Part shown: positions 7,742 through 16,677 of the stretch, one piece after another
How positions within the stretch are numbered: the stretch's first letter is position 1
Layout of the letters: each line of letters begins with the position of its first letter
The notes under the pieces: generated by a model
Told to the model about the DNA's origin: nothing
The model's input: only the letters and a program-made list of their open reading frames with translations
The model's database searches: none
Assembly: GCF_000787835.1 (NCBI RefSeq)
Contig: NZ_BBPP01000005.1
Coordinates: forward strand, 1 to 64,000
From: Streptacidiphilus melanogenes
Lineage (GTDB): Bacteria > Actinomycetota > Actinomycetes > Streptomycetales > Streptomycetaceae
Length of the DNA: 64,000 bases
Reading direction: 5' to 3'
Made by a program: the position numbers and the translations under genes

Positions 7742-8422
7742 ATGAGTACCCACGATCAGGCAGTCCTGCTGGAATCGCGGACCGCGCGCGACGGCGTGAG
7801 CGGTCGCGTCGAGGCGCTGACGAAGGTCAAGGCGCTCCAACTGCTTCCCGACGACATGCACGTGACCACGGCCATGGTGGCGGAGTACTTCGAGGTCGAC
7901 GCCGAGGCGATCAAGAAGGTCACCCAGCGGAACCGCGAAGAGCTGGAATCGAACGGGATGACCGTGCTCCGGGGAGAAGCCCTGGTCGGCTTCGATAGGG
8001 ACATCTTGTCCCTTTCGAACAGGAGTTATCCACAGGCCCTCCGAGCGCACCTCACCCTGTTCAGCCGCCGGGCGGTCCTGAACGTCGCCATGCTGCTGCG
8101 CGACAGCGACGTCGCGCGGCGGGTGCGGGTGTACCTGCTCGACTCCGAGGGCTCGGTGCGGACCGACCCCGGGGTGCTGGACCGGTATGTCACCGAGCTC
8201 GCGGCGACCACCGCGGCGAGGGTGGCGTGCGAGATCGTCGACGCTCGCGTCGACGCACGGCTGAAGCCCCACACCGAGGTGATCGGGGCGTTGAGCGTGA
8301 AGGTCAGCGCCATGGAGGGCAAGCTCGACGACGTCCAGGACACCCTGGCCGGGGTCCGGGAGGAGCTCTCCGAGCTGCGTGTGGAGCGCGGGCTCAGGTT
8401 GCGTCGACGACGGCGGGAGTGA
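7742..8422 (+). CDS. hypothetical phage-regulator-like DNA-binding protein
   Basis: 226 aa; ATG at 7742 with GGAAGGA 10 nt upstream. The N-terminal ~110 residues contain a helix-turn-helix-like stretch (VTTAMVAEYFEVDAEAIKKV) and a segment resembling regulators abundant in Streptomyces and in phages (HLTLFSRRAVLNVAMLLRDS). The rest is mostly helical and ends in a coiled coil (KVSAMEGKLDDVQDTLAGVR) and a very basic tail (RLRRRRRE). No domain name can be given with certainty. Its 3' end overlaps the convergent methyltransferase gene by 29 bp. A perfect DnaA box (TTATCCACA) lies inside at 8026-8034, probably by chance. Confidence 0.75.
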   Translation: MSTHDQAVLLESRTARDGVSGRVEALTKVKALQLLPDDMHVTTAMVAEYFEVDAEAIKKVTQRNREELESNGMTVLRGEALVGFDRDILSLSNRSYPQALRAHLTLFSRRAVLNVAMLLRDSDVARRVRVYLLDSEGSVRTDPGVLDRYVTELAATTAARVACEIVDARVDARLKPHTEVIGALSVKVSAMEGKLDDVQDTLAGVREELSELRVERGLRLRRRRRE

Positions 8423-9104
8423 GGAGGGGGCGGGCGCCGAGTTTCCACACCGTCGTCTGCTTGGTCTCCGCGTCCTCCAACTCCCGTTGGACGGGCACCG
8501 CGTAGGTCGCGAGCGCGTCGAACTCGGTGCGCGGCAAGTAGGTCCGCCCCGGGTCGCCGACGAGAGCGGTCGCCCCGCGTTCCTGCGCCCTGCGCAGGAA
8601 CGCGAGGACGCGGGCGGCCATGGTGCGCTCGTAGAAGGCGTCCCCCACGAGGACGACGTCCGCGTCCGGCGCGGGGTCGGCGTCCAGGACGTCCCCCAGG
8701 ACGGGCCCGAGGGTGACGCCGTTGGCGTCGGCGTTGAGGGCGGCCGCGTCGAGTGCGAGGGGATCGATCTCACTGATGGTCACGGTCGCGGCCCCCGCCT
8801 TCACCGCCGCGACGGCGACCAGCCCTGACCCGGAGGCGAGATCGAGGACCCGCCTGCCGGCGACGGTCTCGGGGTGGTCCAGCACGTAGCGTGCGAGCGC
8901 GAGGCCGCCCGCCCAGGCCTGAGCCCAGAAGGGAGGCGGAGCGTCGTTCCTGCCGGACGTGCTCTCCGTCTCCTCCCACAACTCGAAGACCCGGTCGGCG
9001 AGGTGCAGGCGCACCTCCGTGAGGAACCCCGGACTGGCGGGTGCGAGCCGGGTGTGCGCGCGGACGAAGCCCGCGGCGTCGGGGAGAGGGGTGACGGGAA
9101 TCAC
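8394..9104 (-). CDS. class I SAM-dependent methyltransferase (ETFB-lysine / nicotinamide N-methyltransferase-like)
   Basis: 236 aa from GTG at 9104. Rossmann motif I is LDLASGSGLVAVAA, the following acidic residue is in ISEIDPLALDA, and VVLVGDAFYERTMA matches the region after motif IV in METTL20/ETFKMT-like lysine methyltransferases. Upstream of 9104 the frame stays open through a 14-bp tandem repeat (9115-9184) that encodes repeated GLPWQ-like peptides; this is judged not to be part of the protein. The target is unknown, and a protein-lysine substrate is suggested only by family resemblance. Its 3' end overlaps the convergent neighbour by 29 bp. Confidence 0.82.
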   Translation of the reverse strand: MIPVTPLPDAAGFVRAHTRLAPASPGFLTEVRLHLADRVFELWEETESTSGRNDAPPPFWAQAWAGGLALARYVLDHPETVAGRRVLDLASGSGLVAVAAVKAGAATVTISEIDPLALDAAALNADANGVTLGPVLGDVLDADPAPDADVVLVGDAFYERTMAARVLAFLRRAQERGATALVGDPGRTYLPRTEFDALATYAVPVQRELEDAETKQTTVWKLGARPLLTPAVVDAT

Positions 9105-9114
9105 CGCGTCAGTC

Positions 9115-9184
9115 TGCCACGGAAGGCCTGCCACGGAAGGCCTGCCATGGAAGACCCGCGGTGGAAGGCCTGCCATGGCAGACG
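9115..9184. repeat. 14-bp tandem repeat, five units
   Basis: Units at 9115-9128 and 9129-9142 are identical (TGCCACGGAAGGCC). Units at 9143-9156, 9157-9170 and 9171-9184 are diverged (TGCCATGGAAGACC, CGCGGTGGAAGGCC, TGCCATGGCAGACG). The array fills the 5' flank of the methyltransferase gene. Confidence 0.85.
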
Positions 9185-9186
9185 CC

Positions 9187-9229
9187 AGGGGCGCGAGGCC
9201 GTACCGGAGAGGTACAGCCCCGCGCCCCT
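9187..9229 (-). terminator. terminator downstream of pknB
   Basis: AGGGGCGCG (9187-9195) pairs with CGCGCCCCT (9221-9229), with an inner 5-bp stem (GTACC/GGTAC, 9201-9205 and 9211-9215). It lies 22 nt beyond the kinase stop on the minus strand. The AGGGGCGCG/CGCGCCCCT pair recurs elsewhere in the window. Confidence 0.7.
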
Positions 9230-9251
9230 GAAGTTCGCGCAGCGGAGGAGA

Positions 9252-11216
9252 TCAGCCGCCGCCGGGCCAGCCGCCGTTGCCGTTCCCGCCGTTCCCGTTG
9301 CCGCCGCCGTTGCCCCCGATGATGCCGGGGTTGCCGCCGGTCTGGCCCCCGGTCGGGCTCTGGGTGCCGGTGCCGCCCTGGTCGGTCGCGGTGGCGTCCG
9401 GGTTGACCACCAGCAGGATCGCGGTGCCGGCAGGCACCTGCTGCCCCGCGGCGGGCTGGCCGTTGTACGTCACCTGAGTGACGGAGTTCGCCCCGTACTG
9501 CGGGTCGGCCTGCTGGAGGATCTGCTTGGCGCAGTTCAGCTGCTGGGTCTTCAGCTCGGCGCAGGCTTGGTCGTAGGACTGGCCGACCAGGTCGCTCGGG
9601 ACCGTCGCCAGGGCCTGACCGGAGGAGACCACGATGTCGATCGTGGCGCCCTTGGGCTGGTCGCCGGTCGGCGAGTAGCTGATGACCTGGCCGTTGGGCA
9701 CGGACGACGACGACTTCTGCGTCGTCTGACCGAGCTGGAAGCCCTTCGCGTTCAGCGCCTGTGTGGCCTGGTCGACGGTCAGGCCGACGAGGCTCGGGAC
9801 GCCGCTGGTCAGCGGACCGCTGCTCAGCTGGACCGTGATGGTGCCGCCCTGCTGGATCGTCGTGCCCGCGTCCGGCGTCTGCCGGCAGACGTTGCCCTTC
9901 GTGGCGACGTTCGCGTCGCACTGGACGGGCGTGCCCTTCACCAGCTTGACCTTGCCGCCGAAGCTGTTCTCGACCATCTGCGTCGCACTGGCGAAGGACT
10001 GGTTGGTCAGCGACGGCACCTGCATGCTCTGCGTGGGTGTGCCGCCGAACATCGACTTGGTGACGAAGAACGCGCCGAGCAGGACCAGCACCGCGGCGAC
10101 GATGAGGACGATCACCGAGGTGTTCTTGCTCCTGCCGCCGCCGCTGGCCGCGCGGCGGCGCTCGCCGCGGCCGCCGTAGCCGTCGTCATAGCCGTCGTCG
10201 TAGCCGCCCGGCTCGTAGCCGTCGCCGCCCGCGTCGTAGCCCTGACCGTTGCCGGGCAGGATGCTGGTCTGGCCGCCGCCCTGGACGGGCGGCATGGCCA
10301 TGGTGCGGCCGTCGGCCTGCTGGCCGTAGCCGTTCATGCCCAGGGCCATGGTGGGGGCGGCCGCCGCGGCGACCGGGAGGCCGTCGAGGGCGCGCTCGAT
10401 GTCGGCGCGCATCTCGTCCGCGGACTGGTAGCGGTAGTCGCGGTCCTTGGCCAGCGCCTTCATCACGATGGCGTCGTACTCCGGCCGGATCTCCGGGTCG
10501 TAGTACGAGGGCGGCTGGGCCTCCTCGCGCACGTGCTGGTAGGCCACCGCCACGGGCGAGTCGCCGACGAAGGGCGGGCGCACCGTGAGGAGCTCGTAGA
10601 GCAGGCAGCCGGTGGAGTAGAGGTCGGAGCGGGCGTCGACCTGCTCGCCCTTGGCCTGCTCGGGCGAGAGGTACTGGGCGGTGCCGATGACGGCGGCGGT
10701 CTGGGTCATGGTCATCCCGGCGTCGCCCATGGCGCGGGCGATGCCGAAGTCCATCACCTTGACCTGGCCCGTGCGCGTCAGCATGACGTTGGCGGGCTTG
10801 ATGTCGCGGTGGACGATCCCGTTGCGGTGCGAGTACTCGAGTGCCTGGAGGATGCCGATGCACATCTCCATGGCGCGCTCGGGCAGCAGCCGGCGGCCGG
10901 AGTGCAGCAGTTCGCGCAGCGTGGAGCCGTCGACGTACTCCATCACGATGTACGGGATGGAGATGCCGTCGATGTAGTCCTCGCCCGTGTCGTAGACCGC
11001 CACGATCGAGGGGTGGTTCAGCGATGCCGCAGACTGCGCCTCGCGCCGGAACCGGGCCTGGAAAGACGGGTCGCGGGCCATGTCGGTCCGCAGCGTCTTG
11101 ACGGCGACGGCGCGTCCGAGCCGGATGTCATGACCGATGTAGACCTCGGCCATGCCGCCGCGTCCGAGAACGCCGCCCAGCTCGTACCGGCCGCCTAGGC
11201 GACGCGGTTCTTCCAT
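9252..11216 (-). CDS. pknB: PASTA-domain serine/threonine protein kinase (PknB type)
   Basis: 654-aa transmembrane Hanks-type kinase. Gly-rich loop GRGGMAEV at 18-25, catalytic Lys40, HRDIKPAN with Asp138, DFG at 156-158, then an activation loop with GMTMTQTAAVIGTAQYLSPE, whose Thr residues are typical autophosphorylation sites. A Gly/Tyr/Asp-rich juxtamembrane linker, one membrane helix (TSVIVLIVAAVLVLLGAFFV) and about three extracellular PASTA repeats follow; these bind muropeptides or lipid II in homologues. Start 11216 is preferred over an in-frame ATG six codons upstream because GGAGAGGG lies just before it. In M. tuberculosis this cluster holds pknA and pknB; only one kinase is present here. 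Confidence 0.96.
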   Translation of the reverse strand: MEEPRRLGGRYELGGVLGRGGMAEVYIGHDIRLGRAVAVKTLRTDMARDPSFQARFRREAQSAASLNHPSIVAVYDTGEDYIDGISIPYIVMEYVDGSTLRELLHSGRRLLPERAMEMCIGILQALEYSHRNGIVHRDIKPANVMLTRTGQVKVMDFGIARAMGDAGMTMTQTAAVIGTAQYLSPEQAKGEQVDARSDLYSTGCLLYELLTVRPPFVGDSPVAVAYQHVREEAQPPSYYDPEIRPEYDAIVMKALAKDRDYRYQSADEMRADIERALDGLPVAAAAAPTMALGMNGYGQQADGRTMAMPPVQGGGQTSILPGNGQGYDAGGDGYEPGGYDDGYDDGYGGRGERRRAASGGGRSKNTSVIVLIVAAVLVLLGAFFVTKSMFGGTPTQSMQVPSLTNQSFASATQMVENSFGGKVKLVKGTPVQCDANVATKGNVCRQTPDAGTTIQQGGTITVQLSSGPLTSGVPSLVGLTVDQATQALNAKGFQLGQTTQKSSSSVPNGQVISYSPTGDQPKGATIDIVVSSGQALATVPSDLVGQSYDQACAELKTQQLNCAKQILQQADPQYGANSVTQVTYNGQPAAGQQVPAGTAILLVVNPDATATDQGGTGTQSPTGGQTGGNPGIIGGNGGGNGNGGNGNGGWPGGG

Positions 11217-11450
11217 GGTTCGAGCCCTCTCCACTCTCCGGTCTGCCCAGCCGCACCCGCGTGGATTGTGGCGCGGGCGGACAGACCGCTGCTGCGGATA
11301 CGCTACCGGGCTCGCAAGTCAAAGCGGATTCGCCGGACGACCTGATACAAGACTGGAATACGTCTGCGCTGGACGAACACACCGAACGTGCTTTCCGTCA
11401 CCCACCGTTCGGCCCATGCTCACGGGCGTGACGGAGGTCACCTCGGCGGG

Positions 11451-12911
11451 TCACTTGCCGAGGTAGGCCTGCATCATGTTCTTGGCGATCGGGGCGGCCA
11501 GGTGCATGCCGGAGATGTCGCCGCGGGAGGTGTCGCTGTCCTCGACCACCACGGCCACCGCGATCTGCTTGCCGCCCGACTTGGCCCAGGAGACGAACCA
11601 GGCGTACGGGTTCTGGTCGTTGTTCACGCCGTGCTGCGCGGTACCCGTCTTGCCGCCGACCTCGACGCCCGGGATCTGGGCGGTGGTGCCGGTGCCGTTC
11701 TTGACCACGTTGACCATCATCGTCTGCAGCTTGGCGGCGACGTCGGGGGTGGTGGCCTGGGACAGCTGGGTCGGGCTGGTCTGCGAGATGACCGAGTTGC
11801 TGGCCGAGCGCTCCTCGGCGACCAGGTACGGCTTCATCAGCGTGCCGTTGTTGCAGATCGCGGCGGCGACCATGGCCATCTGCAGCGGGGTGGCGCGGGT
11901 GTCGAACTGGCCGATGGAGGACTGCGCGGTCTGCGCGAGGTTCATGTTGGCGTCGAAGTTGCTGGCGGTGACGCCGACCGGGATGGTCATCGAGGAGTTG
12001 TTGAAGCCGAACTTCTGCGCCTCCTGCAGCATCCGCTGCGGGCCGACCTCGACGCCGAGCTTGCCGAAGACGGTGTTGCAGGACAGGGCCAGCGCCGTGT
12101 TCATGGTCGCGTTCTTGCAGCCCGTGTCGCCCGTCTCGTTGGGCAGGGGCACGTTGTTCGTGCCGGGCAGGATGTACGGGTCCGGGGAGTCGGTCGGCGC
12201 GTCGATGTCGGTGACCTTGCCGGTCTCCAGCGCCGCCGCGGCGGTGATCAGCTTGAAGGTCGAGCCGGGCGGGTAGGTCGCGCGCAGCGCCCGGTTGAGC
12301 ATCGGCTGGCTCGGGTCGCTCGTCAGCTTCTTCCAGTTCGTGGCGAAGTCACTGGTGACACCGGCGATGCTGGTCGGGTCGTAGGAGGGGAAGCTGACCA
12401 GGCCGAGGATGGCGCCGGTGGACGGGTCGATGGCGACGGCCGCGCCCTTCTTGCCCTGCAGCCCGTCCCAGCCGGCCTGCTGGACCTTCGGGTCGATCGT
12501 GGTGACGACGTCGCCGCCCTGCTTCTGCTTGCCCGTCAGGGTGTCGAGGGCGTTGCGGAAGAAGAGCCGGGGGTCGTTCCCCGACAGGATCGGGTCCTCG
12601 ACGTTCTCCAGCAGGTTGGAGCCGAAGGCCTGTGAGGAGTAGCCGGTGATCGGCGCGTACATGGGGCCGTTCACGTAGGCCCGGCGGTACTTGTAGAAGT
12701 TGCCGTTGACCAGCAGGTCCTTGGTGACCGAATTGCCGCCGACGATGATGTCGCCGCGCGGGTAGCTGTAGGCCTCGATGACGGTGCGCTTGTTGTGCAC
12801 GTTGGCGTTGAGCGCACTCGCGTCCAGGCCCTGGACCCAGTTGGCGCGGATCATCAGCGCCAGGACCAGGAGCATGCAGAACACGGAGACCCTGCGGATC
12901 GGCTTGTTCAC
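11451..12911 (-). CDS. pbpA: penicillin-binding protein PbpA (transpeptidase)
   Basis: 486-aa class B PBP that cross-links peptidoglycan. A short cytoplasmic start and one signal-anchor helix (VSVFCMLLVLALMIRANWV) are followed by an N-terminal dimerisation-like region (PRGDI at 51-55). The transpeptidase domain has active-site STFK at 217-220, SCN at 277-279 and KTGTAQ at 421-426. Length and motif order match mycobacterial PbpA. It lies 75 bp downstream of the SEDS glycosyltransferase gene, its presumed partner polymerase, on the same strand. Confidence 0.95.
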   Translation of the reverse strand: MNKPIRRVSVFCMLLVLALMIRANWVQGLDASALNANVHNKRTVIEAYSYPRGDIIVGGNSVTKDLLVNGNFYKYRRAYVNGPMYAPITGYSSQAFGSNLLENVEDPILSGNDPRLFFRNALDTLTGKQKQGGDVVTTIDPKVQQAGWDGLQGKKGAAVAIDPSTGAILGLVSFPSYDPTSIAGVTSDFATNWKKLTSDPSQPMLNRALRATYPPGSTFKLITAAAALETGKVTDIDAPTDSPDPYILPGTNNVPLPNETGDTGCKNATMNTALALSCNTVFGKLGVEVGPQRMLQEAQKFGFNNSSMTIPVGVTASNFDANMNLAQTAQSSIGQFDTRATPLQMAMVAAAICNNGTLMKPYLVAEERSASNSVISQTSPTQLSQATTPDVAAKLQTMMVNVVKNGTGTTAQIPGVEVGGKTGTAQHGVNNDQNPYAWFVSWAKSGGKQIAVAVVVEDSDTSRGDISGMHLAAPIAKNMMQAYLGK

Positions 12912-12986
12912 GTGGCGCTCACTCCGGCGGCGTTCGGGATCCTGACCATCGGCACCCTACATCGGCGCCCTATGCCCCAATGACGG

Positions 12987-14369
12987 CTACGGCTGTGTTC
13001 CCGGTTGCAGCGGCTCCCCCGGGGCCGGCCGCCGGGCCAGATCGCTGATCTTGAGCAGCACCGCCACCAGCGCCCAGTTGGTGATCACCGAGGACCCGCC
13101 CTGGGCCACGAACGGCAGGGTCATGCCGGTCAGCGGGATGGCGCCGGTGACGCCTCCGGCCACGATGAAGACCTGCAGCGCGAACGCGGCGGAGAGCCCA
13201 ACCGCCAGCAGCTTGCCGAAGGGGTCGCGGGCGGCGAGCGCGGTGCGCAGCCCGCGCTCCGCCAGCAGGCCGTACAGCACCAGGACCGCTATCACCCCGG
13301 TGACGCCGGTCTCCTCGCCGATGGTCCCGAGGATGAAGTCGCTCTTCGCCGCGAAGCCGATCAGCCACGAGTGCCCCTGCCCGAGCCCCGTCCCGAGCGC
13401 GCCGCCGGACCCCAGCGCGAACAGCGCCTGCCCGATCTGCCCGACGCCCGCTCCCGGGGCGGCCGCGAGCGGGTGCAGCCACTCGTCGATCCGCCCCCGC
13501 ACGTGGCCCTCGGTGTGGGCGACGGCCCAGAAGCCGAGCCCGGCCATCAGCACGCCGAACAGGACCCAGCTGGTGCGCTCGGTGGCGACGTAGAGCATCA
13601 CCACGAAGATGCCGAAGAAGAGCACGGAGGTGCCGAGGTCGGTCTCGAAGACCAGGATCAGCAGGCTGAGCGTCCACACCACGACGATCGGCCCGAGGTC
13701 GCGTCCGCGCGGCAGGTACAGCCCGAGGAGGCGGCGGCTGGCCAGCGCCAGGGCGTCCCGCTTGACCATCAGGAAGCCGGAGAAGAAGACCGGGAGCAGG
13801 ATCTTCACGAACTCGCCGGGCTGGATGGAGAAGCCGTCGAGGTGGATCCAGATCCGCGCCCCGAAGTCACCGGCCCGGACCGGGAAGAACGCCGGCACCG
13901 CGAGCAGCACGAGGGCGGCGAAGCCGGACAGGTAGGTGTAGCGCTGGAGCCTTCGGTAGTCCTTCAGCCGGGCCATCACGACGATGAACAGGGCGATGCC
14001 CAGCCCCGACCAGAGCAGTTGGTTCTGCGCGGCGGGGTAGTTCGGGTGCAGCTCGCGGGCCTTGTCGAGGCGCCAGATGAAGACCAGTCCGAGGCCGTTC
14101 AGCAGCGCCGCGATGGGAAGCATCAGCGGGTCGGCGTGCGGGGCGAAGCGTCGTACGGACAGGTGCGCGAGCAGGACGAAGGATCCGAGCCCGAGGCCGT
14201 ACCCGAGCATGCCGGCCGGGAGCCGGCCGTCCATGGCGAGTCCGGTCTCGGCGTACGCGAGCACCGGCACGAGGGCGGCGAAGACCAGCAGGGAGAGTTC
14301 CGTGTTCCGACGGACCGGCGCGGGCCCCTGGGGGGCGCACGCGACTGCACGGCTCTCCACGGTGGTCAC
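12987..14369 (-). CDS. rodA: SEDS family peptidoglycan polymerase (FtsW/RodA/SpoVE)
   Basis: 460 aa from a GTG start, with about ten or more membrane segments. Family landmarks include the N-terminal WRLDKA region after GLGLVFIW, SIQPGEFVKILLPVFFSGFL (the conserved QPSE-like motif, here QPGE), SWLIGFAAKSDFILGTIGEE and the C-terminal GMTLPFVAQGGSS. SEDS proteins polymerise glycan strands and work with a class B PBP, here the following pbpA. RodA rather than FtsW is inferred from synteny with the mycobacterial pknB cluster. Confidence 0.94.
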   Translation of the reverse strand: MTTVESRAVACAPQGPAPVRRNTELSLLVFAALVPVLAYAETGLAMDGRLPAGMLGYGLGLGSFVLLAHLSVRRFAPHADPLMLPIAALLNGLGLVFIWRLDKARELHPNYPAAQNQLLWSGLGIALFIVVMARLKDYRRLQRYTYLSGFAALVLLAVPAFFPVRAGDFGARIWIHLDGFSIQPGEFVKILLPVFFSGFLMVKRDALALASRRLLGLYLPRGRDLGPIVVVWTLSLLILVFETDLGTSVLFFGIFVVMLYVATERTSWVLFGVLMAGLGFWAVAHTEGHVRGRIDEWLHPLAAAPGAGVGQIGQALFALGSGGALGTGLGQGHSWLIGFAAKSDFILGTIGEETGVTGVIAVLVLYGLLAERGLRTALAARDPFGKLLAVGLSAAFALQVFIVAGGVTGAIPLTGMTLPFVAQGGSSVITNWALVAVLLKISDLARRPAPGEPLQPGTQP

Positions 14370-14444
14370 GTCAGCTGTCCGCTCCCACGCGTGGTCGCGC
14401 CACCGGGGGTGGCGCTGGTGAACCCGCCTGCCCGAGGGGGCGGC

Positions 14445-15965
14445 TCAGGACGCCACGCACTGCTGCGCCAGGGTCTGGTCCGACGAGCTGAGGGCCGGGG
14501 TGCTCGGCGCCGCGGGGCTGGGCGAGGTGCTCGGTGAGGCCGACGGGTGGGTGGTGCCGGCCTTGCCGCTCGCGGAGGGCTTGGGGGACGGCGTCGGGGT
14601 GGGCGTCGGCGTCGTCTTCACGGTGCGGACCTCCTGGCAGACGGCCGCCTCGTGCTTGAAGACGTTCATCTTGCCCTGGGCGTCGCCCAGGTTGGCCGCG
14701 GTGACCGGGGTCTGCAGGTTCTTCTGCTCGAAGCTCGGCAGGTTCTTGACCGCGACGTCCGGGTGGTCCTCGTAGACCGAGGAGAGCTTGAACCCGGCCA
14801 GGTTCTGCGAGACGCCCTTGTAGATGGCGAGGTGGTCGCCGTTGACGCCGACGTAGTACTGCTGCTGCGTCCACTGGTAGCCGAGGTACGCGCCGACGCC
14901 CAGCAGTGCGAGCAGGGCGACGCCGAGGGTGGTCGGCAGCACCCAGCCGCGGCGCTTCTTCTCCTTCGCGCGGCGGCGGCTGCGGCGGCCCTCGGGCTCG
15001 TAGTCGTCGTCGAAGCCGCCCTCGTACTCGCCGTACTCCTGGTAGCCGCCGGACCGGCCGTCCTCACCCTCGCCGTAGCCCTCGGCGCCGTTTGCGCCGG
15101 GCGCGCGGCCGAGCGAGGCGGCGCGGGAGGCGGGGGTGTCGGCGACGGAGTGGTGGCCGAGCGCGTTGCCCTCGGCGACCGCGCCGACGACGACGGGGGC
15201 CAGGTCGTAGTGCGCGGCCATCGCGTCGTGCTCGCCGGCGTCGCCGATGTCCAGCGCGTCGGCGACGACGCAGGTGATGTTGTCGGGGCCGCCGCCGCGC
15301 AGCGCCAGCTCGATCAGCTCGGCGATGGTCTGCTCGGGCGAGTAGTAGCTGCCGAGGGTCTCCTCCAGCGTCTGGTGGGAGACCACACCGGACAGGCCGT
15401 CGGAGCAGAGCAGGTAGCGGTCGCCGGCGCGGACCTCGCGGATCGACAGGTCCGACTCGACCTCGCCGGTGCCCATCAGCGCGCGCATGATCAGCGAGCG
15501 CTGCGGGTGGGTGGAGGCCTCCTCCTCGGTGATCCGGCCCTCGTCGACGAGGCGCTGCACCCAGGTGTGGTCGGTGGTGATCTGCGTCAGGACGCCCTCG
15601 CGCAGCAGGTAGGCGCGGGAGTCGCCGATGTGGATCAGTCCGGCGGTCTGGCCGGTCCACAGCAGCGCGGTGAGGGTGGTTCCCATGCCCTCGAGGCTCG
15701 GGTCGGCCTCGACCAGGACGCGGAGCCGTTCGTTCGCACGCTCCGCGGCACCCTGCAGGGCGGCCATCGGGTCGGCTCCGGGGGCTTCCTCGTCGAGCTC
15801 GACGATGCTGGACAGCACCTCCGACGAGGCGACCTCGCCCGCTGCCTGTCCACCCATGCCGTCCGCGACGGCGAGCAGCCGGGGGCCGGCGTAGCCGGAG
15901 TCCTCGTTGCCCTCGCGGATCATGCCCTTGTGCGAACCGGCGGCGAATCGCAGCACCAGGCTCAT
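14445..15965 (-). CDS. pstP: PP2C-family serine/threonine phosphatase (PstP type)
   Basis: 506 aa. The catalytic PP2C domain spans roughly residues 6-235: NEDSGYAG, VADGMGGQAAGEVAS, GTTLTALLW, HIGDSRAYL, LCSDGLSGVV and GGPDNITCVVADA carry the metal-binding aspartates. A disordered linker (EDGRSGGYQEYGEYEGGFDD), a basic patch, one membrane helix (VLPTTLGVALLALLGVGAYL) and a small extracellular domain with a Thr/Pro/Ser-rich tail follow. It should reverse phosphorylation by the neighbouring PknB kinase and on the FHA proteins. Regulation by Thr phosphorylation is known for mycobacterial PstP and is only presumed here. Confidence 0.95.
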   Translation of the reverse strand: MSLVLRFAAGSHKGMIREGNEDSGYAGPRLLAVADGMGGQAAGEVASSEVLSSIVELDEEAPGADPMAALQGAAERANERLRVLVEADPSLEGMGTTLTALLWTGQTAGLIHIGDSRAYLLREGVLTQITTDHTWVQRLVDEGRITEEEASTHPQRSLIMRALMGTGEVESDLSIREVRAGDRYLLCSDGLSGVVSHQTLEETLGSYYSPEQTIAELIELALRGGGPDNITCVVADALDIGDAGEHDAMAAHYDLAPVVVGAVAEGNALGHHSVADTPASRAASLGRAPGANGAEGYGEGEDGRSGGYQEYGEYEGGFDDDYEPEGRRSRRRAKEKKRRGWVLPTTLGVALLALLGVGAYLGYQWTQQQYYVGVNGDHLAIYKGVSQNLAGFKLSSVYEDHPDVAVKNLPSFEQKNLQTPVTAANLGDAQGKMNVFKHEAAVCQEVRTVKTTPTPTPTPSPKPSASGKAGTTHPSASPSTSPSPAAPSTPALSSSDQTLAQQCVAS

Positions 15966-16133
15966 GTGCCGTCCGCCCCCTTCCCTCGGTCCCCTGCGCG
16001 ATGCCCCGGTGCAGCGTGCGTTGCTGCATCGTACGGCCCTGGCTGCCTGCGCGGTCGAACCAGGGCCCGTTGCTCCTGCGGGCCGGGCCCGTAGGCGCCG
16101 CCGCCGTGGTTCGTGCGCTGGTTCATCGACGCG

Positions 16134-16667
16134 TCACTTCCGCAGCTCGATGACGGTGCGCCCGATCCGGATCGCCGAACCCGGCTGGAGCGGGCTCGGG
16201 CCGGTGAGCCGAGCGTTGTCGAGGAAGGTGCCGTTGGTCGAGCCGGTGTCCTCGACCACCCAGGCGCCGGCGCTCTGGTCCGGGTAGATCCGCGCGTGCC
16301 GGGAGGACGCGTAGTCGTCGTCGAGGACGATCGTCGAGTCGTGGGCCCGGCCCAGCGTGATGGTCTGCCCCTGGAGCGCGACGGTGGTGCCGGCCAGTGA
16401 GCCCTGGGTGATCACCAGGTGGGTCGGCGCGCCCCGGCGCTGCCGCGGCTGCTGCGCGGGCGCCTGCTGGCGCTGCTGCGGCGCGGCCGCAGCGGAGGAC
16501 TGGCGGGCGGTGGTCGGGTTTCCGCCGCGTCGTGCGGTCGTGGTCGCGCGCCCGGTCATCTTGGTGCCGAACAGGTCGGAGCGGATCACCTGAACCGCGA
16601 CGATCACGAACAGCCACAACACGGCCAGGAACCCGAGCCGCATGACCGTGAGGGTCAGCTCTGACAT
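16134..16667 (-). CDS. fhaB: FHA domain protein FhaB (FipA-like)
   Basis: 177 aa starting MSELTLTVMRLGFLAVLWLF with ATG at 16667; the longer open frame upstream belongs to the fhaA region in another frame. An N-terminal membrane helix (about 6-27) precedes a Gln/Arg/Ala-rich linker and a C-terminal FHA domain (ITLGRAHDSTIVLDDDYASS, then RHARIY and DTGSTNGTFLDN) that binds phosphothreonine. In mycobacteria the orthologue links PknB signalling to division and cell-wall synthesis. It sits 10 bp downstream of fhaA. Confidence 0.95.
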   Translation of the reverse strand: MSELTLTVMRLGFLAVLWLFVIVAVQVIRSDLFGTKMTGRATTTARRGGNPTTARQSSAAAAPQQRQQAPAQQPRQRRGAPTHLVITQGSLAGTTVALQGQTITLGRAHDSTIVLDDDYASSRHARIYPDQSAGAWVVEDTGSTNGTFLDNARLTGPSPLQPGSAIRIGRTVIELRK

Positions 16668-16677
16668 GTGCCCCGCG

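Noticed and set aside
8026-8034. Isolated DnaA box inside the 7742 gene, and another at 50470-50478
   Set aside because: Single boxes in coding DNA occur by chance; not clustered.
9105-9176. N-terminal extension of the methyltransferase through the tandem repeats
   Set aside because: The extension encodes repetitive GLPWQ-like peptides from a 14-bp DNA repeat; the conserved protein begins at 9104.
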